Source of the DNA: Terrihabitans soli
GTDB taxonomy: Bacteria; Pseudomonadota; Alphaproteobacteria; Rhizobiales; Methylopilaceae
Reading direction: 5' to 3'
NCBI RefSeq assembly: GCF_014191545.1
Contig: NZ_AP023361.1
Coordinates: forward strand, 1,268,501 to 1,332,500
DNA length: 64,000 bases
This document shows, piece after piece, positions 8,361 through 16,938 of the stretch. Below the pieces are notes generated by a model that worked only from the letters and a program-made list of their open reading frames with translations, had not been told where the DNA came from and did not search any database. A program made the position numbers and the translations under genes. The first letter of the stretch is position 1. Each line of letters begins with the position of its first letter.

Positions 8361-8783
8361 TCAGCCCCGTTTTTCGGCCTCCCAGCGGCCCGAGCAGCCG
8401 CCAGCCGGGGCCTCCCAGGTGCCGCGGCCATATTTGCCCGACAGCCTGCCGACGCCGAGCGCCCCTTGATTGCCCTGGGTCACGCTGACGGTCACCGCGC
8501 CATTGCCCTCGACCTGACCGGAAACGTTGAAATTGTTCTTGCCGCCATAGGTGACGTTGCCGTTGTCGATGATCAGCGTGTAGCGGTAGCCGCGGTCGCA
8601 GGTACCGTTTTCGGTGACGATCAGGACGCTCCATTTGCCGTTGAAGGCCGCGGCCGACGGCTGTTTCGCAGCCTCCTGAGGAGCCGAAGTCGCAAGCGGC
8701 AAAGGCGCGCCGGTCTGGCTCGAGGCAGCGCTGGCCGCAAACATGGCGCCGGCCAAAGTGGCCGCTGTCAGAAGTCGAATCAT
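8361..8783 (-). CDS. Exported hypothetical protein
   Basis: 140 residues. An N-terminal signal peptide (MIRLLTAATLAGAMFAASAA) precedes a short linker and a beta-rich domain with NGKWSVLIVTENGTCDRGYRYTL in two parts and a C-terminal YGRGTWEAPAGGCSG, containing two cysteines that could form a disulfide. Proteins of this type recur in Hyphomicrobiales, without an established function. Monocistronic: a terminator follows and the next upstream gene is more than 100 bases away. Confidence 0.78.
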   Translation of the reverse strand: MIRLLTAATLAGAMFAASAASSQTGAPLPLATSAPQEAAKQPSAAAFNGKWSVLIVTENGTCDRGYRYTLIIDNGNVTYGGKNNFNVSGQVEGNGAVTVSVTQGNQGALGVGRLSGKYGRGTWEAPAGGCSGRWEAEKRG

Positions 8784-8894
8784 GAAAAACCGTCCCGTTT
8801 GAATGGGCTGAGGTTAGGCCCGGAACGTGACGAAATGGCAAGCCCGTGCGGCGGAAGTGCGTCCGCGTCTCAAAATGCCGATCAGCCCTCTTGA

Positions 8895-9167
8895 TCAGGC
8901 GGGCCGGACCTCGGTCAGAAGATGGGCGCACATGCGAAGGGCGGACGGCGTGTGCTCGACCTGGATGCGCAGGGGGCGGCCTGGGAACAGCGAGCGCCAC
9001 AGATCGAGTGCCGCATGGACGGAACCGGAGAGCGCTTCCGAGCAGAGGGAGAGGCGGTCATCGCCCGGGCCGATGCCAAGCGCTTTGGCGAAACGGCGGT
9101 CATCGCCGGGACGAGTCTGACCGGAACGGATACGGGAATGAAGAGGCTTGATCGTTGCCGTAGTCAT
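8895..9167 (-). CDS. Small hypothetical protein (uncertain)
   Basis: A 90-residue frame (MTTATIKPLHSRIRSG...) with no recognisable domain. It fills an otherwise gene-free stretch (8784-9268) and lies on the same strand as bpt upstream. The opposite strand is also open here (8922-9170), so coding by this frame is only moderately supported. I see no strong ribosome site. Confidence 0.4.
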   Translation of the reverse strand: MTTATIKPLHSRIRSGQTRPGDDRRFAKALGIGPGDDRLSLCSEALSGSVHAALDLWRSLFPGRPLRIQVEHTPSALRMCAHLLTEVRPA

Positions 9168-9268
9168 TGAACGCCTTGCCGCAAGAGTGTTGCTCTCACC
9201 GGCAAGTTTGCCAAGACCTTCTTTCCAAATCGTTCAGGCTAATTCTTCTGGCGTAAATTTAGGACAGC

Positions 9269-10018
9269 TTACGCTTCGGCGCGTTCCCAGCCGCCGGGCG
9301 CAAGCCGCTCCTGCGGGCGGAAACGCGCTTTGTATTCCATCTTGCGTGAGCCGTGGATCCAATAGCCAAGGTAAAGATGCGGCAGGCCCATGGCCTTTGC
9401 GCGCAGCACATGCTCGAGAATGATGTAGGTGCCGAGGCTGCGGCCGATCTCTTCGGGATCGTAGAAGGAATAGACCATGCTGAGCCCGTCCGTCAGCACA
9501 TCGGTCAGCGCCATGCCGAGAAGGGGCCCCGAGCCGCGGCCGTTGATCGCCGTGTCCGGGCCGCGCTGGCGGTATTCGACGACGCGTGTCTTTACATGCG
9601 AGTCCTCGATCATCATCGCGTAATCGAGCACGCTCATCGACGCCATGCCGCCATCGGCATGACGGGCATCGAGATAACGGCGGAACAGCGAATACTGATC
9701 GGAGGAGGGGATGGCGGCACGCATATTGCCGATGATGTCGGCATTGCGCTCGCGGATACGCCGGAAGCCTTTGCTCCAGTCGAACTCATTGACGAGGACG
9801 CGGACGGAGACGCAGGCCTGACAGTTTTCGCAAGCCGGGCGATAGGCGATGGTCTGGCTGCGGCGGAAGCCGCCCTGGCTCAGAAGATCGTTCAGCGCAG
9901 CCGCGCGCTCACCGACCAAATGGGTAAAAACCTTCCGTTCCGTCTGCCCCGGGAGATAGGGGCAGGGTGATGGCGCCGTCAGATAAAATTGCGGCGTATC
10001 GCGCGGATGTTCGGTCAC
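9269..10018 (-). CDS. bpt: Aspartate/glutamate leucyltransferase (Bpt)
   Basis: Transfers Leu from leucyl-tRNA to N-terminal Asp or Glu of proteins, marking them for ClpAP-type degradation (N-end rule). 249 residues. The N-terminal [11 protein letters not shown] and the cysteine cluster [13 protein letters not shown] are typical of the ATE/Bpt family. The C-terminal block has [18 protein letters not shown] and [11 protein letters not shown]. Of the two known types this fits the bacterial leucyltransferase, not the eukaryotic arginyltransferase. Confidence 0.93.
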   Translation of the reverse strand: MTEHPRDTPQFYLTAPSPCPYLPGQTERKVFTHLVGERAAALNDLLSQGGFRRSQTIAYRPACENCQACVSVRVLVNEFDWSKGFRRIRERNADIIGNMRAAIPSSDQYSLFRRYLDARHADGGMASMSVLDYAMMIEDSHVKTRVVEYRQRGPDTAINGRGSGPLLGMALTDVLTDGLSMVYSFYDPEEIGRSLGTYIILEHVLRAKAMGLPHLYLGYWIHGSRKMEYKARFRPQERLAPGGWERAEA

Positions 10019-10081
10019 GGTCTTAGGTCAAAACTCCTCGACCCTGAGGATAGCACTCGAGGGGTAAACGCCAAGCTTCCA

Positions 10082-10528
10082 TCAGGCATTTTCGACGGTC
10101 GCCCCGATCAGCATATCGTGGAGCAGGCGCTTGCGGCTGTTGAACAGCGAAATGAGCAGGGCCAACCCGCCGGTGAAGCTCGTGATCACGTAGAAAAGGA
10201 TGACGTGGAAGGCACCCTGCCAGAAATTCGGCTGTTCGCCGGTATCGAGGCGGAAGATCAGGCCCATGGCCCGCATGCCGGGGGTCGCGCCGCGGCTACC
10301 GATGGAGACGCCCGAATAGAGAATGGCAACGATCGGGAAGACGGCCCCATAAAGAAGCCAGGCAAGGCCGAGCGTGACAACGCCCAGAATGCCGACGATC
10401 ACGCAGGCGATCAGCCAGAGAATGCAGACCAAAGTGAAGTCAATCAGAAAGGCGATCATGCGCTTGCGGCGCACGCCATCGAGCGCGGCGGGATGATAGA
10501 CGGGGAAAGAACGGTCGTCGGCGGTCAT
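10082..10528 (-). CDS. RDD-family membrane protein
   Basis: 148 residues with the RDD signature: an Arg in RKRMIAFLIDFTL (first membrane helix with the Asp), more hydrophobic helices, and the later GATPGMRAMGL and SRKRLLHDMLIGA motifs. The family is proposed to have transport roles; no substrate can be named here. It lies upstream of bpt on the same strand and may be cotranscribed with it (63-base gap). Confidence 0.85.
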   Translation of the reverse strand: MTADDRSFPVYHPAALDGVRRKRMIAFLIDFTLVCILWLIACVIVGILGVVTLGLAWLLYGAVFPIVAILYSGVSIGSRGATPGMRAMGLIFRLDTGEQPNFWQGAFHVILFYVITSFTGGLALLISLFNSRKRLLHDMLIGATVENA

Positions 10529-10622
10529 GGTGGGCCCTCATTCCTGTTCCGGTAAATGTGGGAAATCCAGAGGGCCGGACAAGGGCGAAAACCACACCGC
10601 TGAGGCGTTTTTATCGGCCTGT

Positions 10623-10721
10623 GCGGCAAGGCAAAATACGGCTCTGCGCGCCGCGAACGCTAAAATTTGCACCGCTAAATGTTTCAGCCATGAAAAACTC
10701 CGGAAACATTGCCTCGCTAAA
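10623..10721 (+). promoter_or_regulatory. Structured metY leader, possible SAM-II-like element
   Basis: The metY leader has a GCGGC (10623-10627) / GCCGC (10650-10654) stem, then CGCTAAA at 10658-10664 and 10673-10679, then an 8-bp stem AATGTTTC (10678-10685) / GAAACATT (10703-10710), and a third CGCTAAA at 10715-10721. SAM-II riboswitches, found upstream of met genes in alphaproteobacteria, have a short stem followed by a GCUAAA element. The match is partial and unproven. Confidence 0.3.
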
Positions 10722-10760
10722 CGCCCCGCAACCGAAGGGCGATAAGAGCGAGGGAACACC

Positions 10761-12071
10761 ATGAGCAAGCGACCCGAAACAATCGTGCTCCATACGGGGC
10801 ACCGGGCCGACCCGACGACAGGTTCGGTCGTGCCGCCGATCCATCAGACGACGTCCTACCAGTTCAACAGTACCGAACATGCCGCCAATCTTTTTGCGCT
10901 GAAGGAATTCGGCAATGTCTACACGCGGATCATGAATCCGACGACGGCGGTGCTCGAAGAGCGAATCGCCGCGCTCGAAGGCGGCGTTGCGGCGCTTGCG
11001 ACGTCGAGCGGGCAGGCGGCGGAATTCTTCGCCATCCAGAACATCTGCCATGCGGGCGATAATTTCGTCACCTCGACCGATCTCTATGGCGGTACGTGGA
11101 CGCTGTTTGCGAACACGATGAAAACCATGGGCATCGAAGCCCGTTTCGTCGATCCGTCGGATCCGGAAAATTTCCGCCGCGCGACGGATGCGCGCACGCG
11201 CTGCTATTTTGCCGAGACGCTGGCCAATCCCAAGCTCAATGCCTTTCCGATTGCCGAAGTCGCAAAGATCGGCCGGGAGCTTGGCGTGCCCTTGATCGTC
11301 GACAACACGGCAGCGCCCATCATCTGCCGGCCGTTCGATCACGGCGCGGCGGTGGTCGTGCACTCGACGACAAAATATATCGGCGGCCACGGCACCTCGG
11401 TCGGCGGAATCATCATCGACGGCGGCAATTTCGACTGGGAGAAGCATGCCGAGCGATTCCCGATGCTGAACGAGCCCGATCCGAGCTATCACGGCGCGAT
11501 CTGGACGCAGGCTGTGAAGCCTCTCGGCCCGATCGCCTACATCATCAAGGCCCGCGTCACGCTCCTGCGCGATCTCGGCTCGGCGATGTCTCCGTTCAAT
11601 GCGTTCATGTTCCTTCAGGGTTTGGAAACCTTGCCGCTGCGCATGAAAGCGCATTGCGAAAACGCGGCGCTCGTTGCGGCTCATCTGTCAAAACATCCGT
11701 CGGTGAAGCGCATAATCTTCGCCGGCATGCACAGCGACGCCGAACAAAAGCGCCGCGCCGCGGTCTATCTGAAGGGTGGTTACGGCGGTCTCGTCGGCTT
11801 CGAGCTCAAGGACGGGATGGACGCAGGACGCCGTTTCATTGACTCGCTAAAGATGATATATCATGTGGCGAACATTGGGGATGCGCGCACCCTTGCCATT
11901 CATCCGGCATCGACGACGCACTCGCAATTGTCCGCCGCCGAACAGGCGCGGACCGGCGTCACCGACGGCTATGTACGCCTTTCCGTTGGCATCGAGCACA
12001 TCGACGATATCATCGCCGATCTCGACCAGGCGCTAGAAAGATCGGCCGTGCCGCTCAAGCGGGCGAGCTGA
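10761..12071 (+). CDS. metY: O-acetylhomoserine sulfhydrylase (aminocarboxypropyltransferase)
   Basis: PLP enzyme that makes homocysteine from O-acetylhomoserine and sulfide (direct sulfhydrylation in methionine synthesis). 436 residues, the usual MetY length. Features are the N-terminal ETIVLHTGHRADPTTGSVVPP in sequence, the YTRIMNPTT substrate segment, VDNTAAPIICRP, and the PLP lysine in HSTTKYIGGHGTSVGG. The C-terminal half holds HPASTTHSQLS and YVRLSVGIEHIDDI. A GAGCGAGGG ribosome site lies just upstream. Its leader may be regulatory. Confidence 0.95.
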   Translation: MSKRPETIVLHTGHRADPTTGSVVPPIHQTTSYQFNSTEHAANLFALKEFGNVYTRIMNPTTAVLEERIAALEGGVAALATSSGQAAEFFAIQNICHAGDNFVTSTDLYGGTWTLFANTMKTMGIEARFVDPSDPENFRRATDARTRCYFAETLANPKLNAFPIAEVAKIGRELGVPLIVDNTAAPIICRPFDHGAAVVVHSTTKYIGGHGTSVGGIIIDGGNFDWEKHAERFPMLNEPDPSYHGAIWTQAVKPLGPIAYIIKARVTLLRDLGSAMSPFNAFMFLQGLETLPLRMKAHCENAALVAAHLSKHPSVKRIIFAGMHSDAEQKRRAAVYLKGGYGGLVGFELKDGMDAGRRFIDSLKMIYHVANIGDARTLAIHPASTTHSQLSAAEQARTGVTDGYVRLSVGIEHIDDIIADLDQALERSAVPLKRAS

Positions 12072-12204
12072 TACTACCGGCGGCGCGGTGCTTGTTTTTC
12101 GCACACAGCAAGCCTCGCGTCGCCGGTTGTGTCTTTCATGAGGGCGTTAACAGCCTGTCATGCTTCCCGGCCAGCTTGGGGCAGTCTTCCGAAAGGTTAC
12201 TGCC

Positions 12205-13353
12205 ATGCTCCGCACTTTCGCTTCTGCGATTCTGATTTCCGCCACTGTTCTCGCCGCTCCGGCGGCCTTTGCGCAAAATGCCCAGCCGCTCGTCATCGGC
12301 CATCGCGGCGCGCCCGGCTATTTCCCCGATCACACGATCGAGGGTTATACGAAGGCCATTGAAAGCGGCGTCGACTTCATCGAGCCCGATCTCGTCTCGA
12401 CCAAAGACGGCGTTCTGATCGCCCGCCATGAGCCGATGCTCGGCGGCACGACCGATATTTCCGAGCGCAAGGAATTTGCCGACCGCAAGACGACGAAGAA
12501 GCTCGACGGCTTCGATGTGACCGACTGGTTTGCGTCCGACTTCACCTTCGCCGAGATCAAGACGCTGAAGGCCAAGCAGCCTATGGCCGACCGCGATCAG
12601 AGCCATAACGGCAAATATGCCATTCCCTCGCTCGATGAAGTCATCGAGCTTGCCAAGAAAAAAAGCACCGAGACCGGCCGCACCATCGGCATCTATCCGG
12701 AAGTCAAGCACTCGATCTTCCATGCGGCGCAGGGCCTCGCCATCGAAGACAAGCTTGTCGACCGGCTGAAGAAGGAAGGCTGGACCGAGAAGACCTCGCC
12801 GGTGATCATCCAGAGCTTCGAGACGGCCAATCTGAAATATCTGCACACGCGCACGAATGTTCGTCTCGTGCAGCTCGTCGATGCGGAAGATGTCGACAAG
12901 GACGGCAATATCGTTCTCGTGGCGCCGCTCGAGCAGCCGTATGACTATGTCGTTGCCGGCGACAAGCGCACCTTCAAGGACCTCGTCACTCCGGCGGGTC
13001 TCGCTGAAATCAAGACCTATGCGGATGGCGTCGGTCCCTGGAAGCCGTATCTGATGGCCGGCAAGCAGACCGATGCCAACAATGACGGCAAGCCGGACGA
13101 TCTGAACGGCGATGGCGCGGTCGACGAGCGCGATCGCGTGCTGATCAAGGACACGGGCGTTGTAAAGGCCGCGCACGATCTCGGCCTCTTCGTTCACACC
13201 TGGACCTTCCGTAGCGAGCCGAAGCGCCTTGCCTCCGACTACAAGAACGATCCGGTGGCCGAATATCGCGCCTTCTTCGATCTCGGCGTCGATGGTGTGT
13301 TCAGCGACTATCCGGACCACGCCGTGAAGGCACGCGGCGTCGCCCAGCGCTAA
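12205..13353 (+). CDS. glpQ: Periplasmic glycerophosphodiester phosphodiesterase (GlpQ-type) with calcium-loop insert
   Basis: Cleaves deacylated phospholipids to glycerol-3-phosphate and an alcohol. The chosen start gives a clean signal peptide (MLRTFASAILISATVLAAPA, cleavage at AFAQ); an ATG 45 bases earlier would put 15 extra residues before it. GDPD motifs are GHRGAPGYFPDHT, FIEPDLV and RHEPML. A segment around residues 290-315 (DANNDGKPDD, then LNGDGAVDERD) resembles tandem dockerin/EF-hand calcium loops, unusual for GlpQ. The C-terminal DGVFSDYPDHA is also a family feature. 382 residues. Confidence 0.9.
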   Translation: MLRTFASAILISATVLAAPAAFAQNAQPLVIGHRGAPGYFPDHTIEGYTKAIESGVDFIEPDLVSTKDGVLIARHEPMLGGTTDISERKEFADRKTTKKLDGFDVTDWFASDFTFAEIKTLKAKQPMADRDQSHNGKYAIPSLDEVIELAKKKSTETGRTIGIYPEVKHSIFHAAQGLAIEDKLVDRLKKEGWTEKTSPVIIQSFETANLKYLHTRTNVRLVQLVDAEDVDKDGNIVLVAPLEQPYDYVVAGDKRTFKDLVTPAGLAEIKTYADGVGPWKPYLMAGKQTDANNDGKPDDLNGDGAVDERDRVLIKDTGVVKAAHDLGLFVHTWTFRSEPKRLASDYKNDPVAEYRAFFDLGVDGVFSDYPDHAVKARGVAQR

Positions 13354-13418
13354 ACGCATGAACCTTTCCTTGGCGCCCGCCGACTAAGTTCTTAAGGGCG
13401 GGCGCTGAGGTAAAGGCG

Positions 13419-13676
13419 ATGGAAGACAAAGTTTCGAAACGCCGCGGCCGTGCGCTTGTCGCGCTTCTCGTTCTGGCGTTTTTTGTTCTGATCGTGATCG
13501 GCCTTGTCTCGGCCTTCAAGCTCGGCGTGTCCGCCGGCATGGCGAGCGCAGGCACCGCGATCGCCCTCTATCAGATCCCGGCCATGGTTTTCGATTGGCC
13601 GCGCCTGACGCTCGATGATGTGTTCGCCTTCTTCGGCGCGGTGTTCGAGTGGTTCCTCGATCTCTTCAGCTGGTGA
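13419..13676 (+). CDS. Small membrane protein of unknown function
   Basis: 85 residues: a basic N-terminus (KRRGRA), one strong membrane helix (ALLVLAFFVLIVIGLV), a small-residue stretch and an aromatic C-terminus (FFGAVFEWFLDLFSW) that could form an amphipathic helix. No named domain is recognised. It stands alone, with a GAGGTAAAG ribosome site before the ATG, and is convergent with the nucleosidase gene. Confidence 0.65.
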   Translation: MEDKVSKRRGRALVALLVLAFFVLIVIGLVSAFKLGVSAGMASAGTAIALYQIPAMVFDWPRLTLDDVFAFFGAVFEWFLDLFSW

Positions 13677-13679
13677 GTT

Positions 13680-14327
13680 TTAGTTGGAGATCGGGGCTTT
13701 CCAATACGCTTTCGGCAAAGCCGCAAACGCATCGGGCAAAGACCGCACGATAGCGGCAAGCTGCGCATCGATCTCGGCGAGATAAAACGTCCAGTCCGAA
13801 AAGCGGCGGATCTCTTCGACGCCGTCGGACACACCGCGCAGGCAGATCATGCCGGCGCCCGCGATCATGCAGGCGCGCAGCACGGCATAGCTTTCCATAT
13901 CGACCATATCGGCATCGATCGCATCATACTGACTGCCATTGACGATGGAGGCGCCGGTTGCGATGCGCGCGGTGGGGATGCCGGGCAGGCGCTGCGGAAT
14001 GAACAGCTCCGCCGGAAGATCGAGAAACGGCGTGACGCCTTTTTCAAATCCCAAAGGGCTCGCATCCATATCGCGGTACGACACATGCGAGACCTGAAAG
14101 ATTTCGGCCTGTTTGAGCGACCGCGAACCGGCCGAGCCGAGATTGACGACAAGATCGGCGGAATGATCGTTGAGCGCTTTTAGCGTGCGCACACCCGCTT
14201 CCACAGGTCCGACGCCGATGATGACCGGCTCGATCAGCGTTCGCAGCGCCGCGCCATATTCGGCCTCCGTCGCCATGAGGAAGAGAACTCTGAGCGGGCC
14301 GTCGGCGGCGGAGTAGGTTTTGATCAT
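13680..14327 (-). CDS. MTA/SAH nucleosidase-like protein (phosphorylase superfamily)
   Basis: About 215 residues of the PNP/UDP-phosphorylase superfamily. Features are an N-terminal LRVLFLMATEAEYG, VNLGSAGS for the nucleoside site, and the DMVDMESYAVLRAC block with the glutamate that binds the ribose. LRGVSDG near the C-terminus carries the catalytic-type Asp. It probably cleaves 5'-methylthioadenosine or S-adenosylhomocysteine. The ATG at 14327 lies 5 bases after the MerR gene stop; an earlier in-frame start would overlap that gene. Confidence 0.78.
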   Translation of the reverse strand: MIKTYSAADGPLRVLFLMATEAEYGAALRTLIEPVIIGVGPVEAGVRTLKALNDHSADLVVNLGSAGSRSLKQAEIFQVSHVSYRDMDASPLGFEKGVTPFLDLPAELFIPQRLPGIPTARIATGASIVNGSQYDAIDADMVDMESYAVLRACMIAGAGMICLRGVSDGVEEIRRFSDWTFYLAEIDAQLAAIVRSLPDAFAALPKAYWKAPISN

Positions 14328-14331
14328 GGCT

Positions 14332-14748
14332 TCAGTGATCGTGGTTGCAATGACGGTGATCGGCAAGAACTTCGATCACCCGGCAATCGGCGACGACATT
14401 GCACGAGCACTGCTCGACCATCCGGCTGAGCTCCTGCTCAAGCGCCTGAAGCCGCGAGATCTTGCTGCGCACGTCGCTGAGGTGGCGCTTCGCAATCGCA
14501 TCGGCCTCGGCGCAGGAGGCTTCCGGCCGGTCGGAGAAATCGAGAAGGGCGCGGATATCCTCAAGCGCAAAGCCGAGTTCGCGCGCATGGCGGATGAAGG
14601 CCAGCCGGTCGCGGTGGCCGCGGCTATAGGAGCGGTGATTGCCCGAGGTTCTATCCGCCTGCGGCATCAGGCCGATTTTCTCGTAATAGCGGATGGTCTC
14701 GACCTTCGTGGACGCGACCTTGGCCAGCTCGCCGATGGAATAACTCAC
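14332..14748 (-). CDS. cadR: MerR-family metal sensor (CadR/ZntR/PbrR type)
   Basis: 138-residue activator with an N-terminal winged helix (SIGELAKVASTKVETIRYYEKIGL), a long dimerisation helix, and a C-terminal metal site CSCNVVADC followed by a His/Cys tail (DHRHCNHDH). That tail and spacing fit sensors of Cd, Pb or Zn rather than Cu. It is divergent from the metal-pumping ATPase and shares with it a 72-bp promoter containing a classic MerR operator, so it should activate that gene when metal is bound. Exact metal is inferred. Confidence 0.88.
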   Translation of the reverse strand: MSYSIGELAKVASTKVETIRYYEKIGLMPQADRTSGNHRSYSRGHRDRLAFIRHARELGFALEDIRALLDFSDRPEASCAEADAIAKRHLSDVRSKISRLQALEQELSRMVEQCSCNVVADCRVIEVLADHRHCNHDH

Positions 14749-14757
14749 TTTTTCTCC

Positions 14758-14788
14758 TTGAACCTGTAGCCGCTACAGGTTTTAGGGT
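14758..14788 (+). promoter_or_regulatory. MerR-type promoter/operator of the metal ATPase gene
   Basis: Perfect 9-bp inverted repeat AACCTGTAG (14761-14769) and CTACAGGTT (14773-14781) with a 3-base centre. It lies between a -35-like TTGAAC (14758-14763) and a -10-like TAGGGT (14783-14788). The spacer is 19 bp, the over-long spacing that MerR-family activators correct by twisting DNA. The ATPase start is 33 bases downstream. Confidence 0.88.
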
Positions 14789-14820
14789 GCCCTCAGGGCC
14801 GGATCAAGGATGAGGACAAA

Positions 14821-16938
14821 ATGGCGTCGGACAGGTTGCGGTATCGCGTCGAGGGCATGGATTGCGCGAGCTGCGCGGCGAAGATCGAGAACGCGCTCGT
14901 CCGCATCGAGGGCGTGGCCGATGTGCAGCTCAATTACGCCGCCGAGAAGCTAAACTTCCGCTATGCCGGCTCGGCCCTCAGCGATGTGGAAGAGAAAATC
15001 CGCTCGCTGGGATATACGCCGCACCGCGAAGAGAATGCAGGCGCGCGCAAGCCCAAAGCGGATGAGAAGACCGCGTGGTGGGCAAAGCCGAAAGCCAAGC
15101 TCGCCATCGCTATCGGCGTCATCCTCGCCATCGCCTTCATCGCCTCGCATGTCGCTCCGGACTATGCCGATATTTTCTACATTATCGCCGCGCTTGCCGG
15201 GATCGTGCCCTTCGGCCGCCGCGCCGCGGTGCTGGCCGTTTCCGGCTCTCCCTTCTCCATCGAACTTCTGATGGTCGTCGCCGCCATCGGCGCGGTGCTG
15301 ATCGGCGAGGCGGAAGAGGCGGCGGTCGTCGTCTTCCTCTTTGCGGTCGGCGAAGTTCTGGAAAATGTCGCGGCGGGCAAAGCGCGCGCCGGAATTCAGG
15401 CGCTCATCGATCTTGTGCCGCGCACCGCGATCCGCCGGGCGGACGGGCAGGACAAGGAAGTCGCGGCCGATCAGCTGGCCGTGGGCGACATCATCGTCGT
15501 GCGGCCGGGAGATCGTGTGGCGTCGGACGGGGCGATTGTCGAAGGCGCATCCGAACTCGATCAGTCGCCGATCACCGGCGAGTCCGTGCCCGTTGCGAAA
15601 TCCATCGGTGCGGAGGTTCATGCCGGCAGCATCAACACGACGGGCGTTCTGATCGTGCGAGTCACGCACACCGCCGAAGACAACACGATTTCGCGCATCG
15701 TTCATCTCGTTGAAGAGGCGCAGGCCTCGAAAGCCTCGATCGCGCGTTTTATCGACCGCTTCAGCGCCTGGTACACGCCGGACGCCATGGCGGCGGCGGC
15801 GCTTGTTATCGTCATTCCGCCGCTCTTCCTGGACGAAGACTGGCACACCTGGATTTATCGCGGCCTTGCTCTGCTGCTCATCGCGTGCCCGTGCGCGCTG
15901 GTCATCTCGACGCCGGCCGCCATCGCTTCGGGACTTTCGGCGGGCGCGCGGCGCGGCCTTCTGATCAAAGGCGGGCTTCCGCTCGAAACGCTGAGCCGCG
16001 TGAAAACCATCGCCTTCGACAAGACCGGAACGCTGACGGCGGGGAGGCCGCGCGTCACCGATCTGATCGCTTTCGGCAAAAGCGAAGATGAGGTGCTGGC
16101 GCGGGCTGCGGCGGTCGAGAAAGGTTCGAGCCATCCGCTCGCCAAGGCCATTCTGGTGGCGGCCGAGGAGAAGGGCGTCAAAATTCCAACCGGTTTCGGC
16201 GCGTCGGCCATCGCCGGCAAAGGCGCGACGGCGCGGCTGACCGATGGATTCGTCTTGGTCGGTTCGCCGCGTCATGCAGCGGAAACTTCATCTCTGCCAG
16301 AAGAGGTCGCCACAAGAATCCGGACGCTGGAGGACGAAGGCAAGACGGTCGTCGTCGTCTCGGCCGGAAAGACAGTCGAAGGCATTATTGCCATGCGCGA
16401 TGAGCCGCGGGCCGATGCGCGCGAAGCGATACTGAACTTGCGGGCGCGCGGCATCCGTCCGCTGATGCTGACCGGCGATAATGCGCGCACGGGCAAAGCC
16501 ATTGCTTCGGCTCTCGCCCTTGATGTGGAAGCCGAGCTTCTGCCGCACGACAAGCTGAAACGCATCGAAGCGCTGAAACGCGACGGCGGTGTCGCGATGA
16601 TCGGCGACGGGATCAATGACGCGCCGGCATTGGCTGCAGCTTCCGTCGGCGTCGCGATGGGCGGTGGGACGGATGTCGCGCTGGAAACGGCGGACGCGGC
16701 GCTGCTGCAGAACAATGTGTCAGGCGTTGTCGATCTCGTTGACCTCTCGCGCGCAACGCTCGGCAATATCCGCCAGAATATCGGCGCGGCGCTCGGGCTG
16801 AAGGCGATCTTCCTTGTCACGACGCTGATCGGCGCAACGAGTCTCTGGATGGCCATTCTGGCCGATACCGGTGCGACGGTGCTGGTGACGGCAAATGCGA
16901 TGCGGCTGCTGAACTGGAGGGGAGTGCCGAAGCGCTAG
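14821..16938 (+). CDS. zntA: Heavy-metal exporting P1B-type ATPase (Zn/Cd/Pb type)
   Basis: Inner-membrane efflux pump of 705 residues. An N-terminal HMA domain has GMDCASC (C15, C18). Membrane helices follow, with the ion-site CPC at 356-358, phosphorylation motif DKTGTL (Asp 400), SSHPLAKAI with the HP pair, TGDN and GDGINDAPAL. CPC with HP and the CadR-type neighbour suit Zn/Cd/Pb rather than Cu specificity. Transcription runs from the MerR operator. The 3' end overlaps the convergent aminotransferase stop by 4 bases. Confidence 0.93.
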   Translation: MASDRLRYRVEGMDCASCAAKIENALVRIEGVADVQLNYAAEKLNFRYAGSALSDVEEKIRSLGYTPHREENAGARKPKADEKTAWWAKPKAKLAIAIGVILAIAFIASHVAPDYADIFYIIAALAGIVPFGRRAAVLAVSGSPFSIELLMVVAAIGAVLIGEAEEAAVVVFLFAVGEVLENVAAGKARAGIQALIDLVPRTAIRRADGQDKEVAADQLAVGDIIVVRPGDRVASDGAIVEGASELDQSPITGESVPVAKSIGAEVHAGSINTTGVLIVRVTHTAEDNTISRIVHLVEEAQASKASIARFIDRFSAWYTPDAMAAAALVIVIPPLFLDEDWHTWIYRGLALLLIACPCALVISTPAAIASGLSAGARRGLLIKGGLPLETLSRVKTIAFDKTGTLTAGRPRVTDLIAFGKSEDEVLARAAAVEKGSSHPLAKAILVAAEEKGVKIPTGFGASAIAGKGATARLTDGFVLVGSPRHAAETSSLPEEVATRIRTLEDEGKTVVVVSAGKTVEGIIAMRDEPRADAREAILNLRARGIRPLMLTGDNARTGKAIASALALDVEAELLPHDKLKRIEALKRDGGVAMIGDGINDAPALAAASVGVAMGGGTDVALETADAALLQNNVSGVVDLVDLSRATLGNIRQNIGAALGLKAIFLVTTLIGATSLWMAILADTGATVLVTANAMRLLNWRGVPKR

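Noticed and set aside
14950-16275. A 441-residue open frame antisense to the metal ATPase
   Set aside because: Mirror of conserved ATPase motifs, low-complexity basic/acidic composition, no ribosome site or domain.
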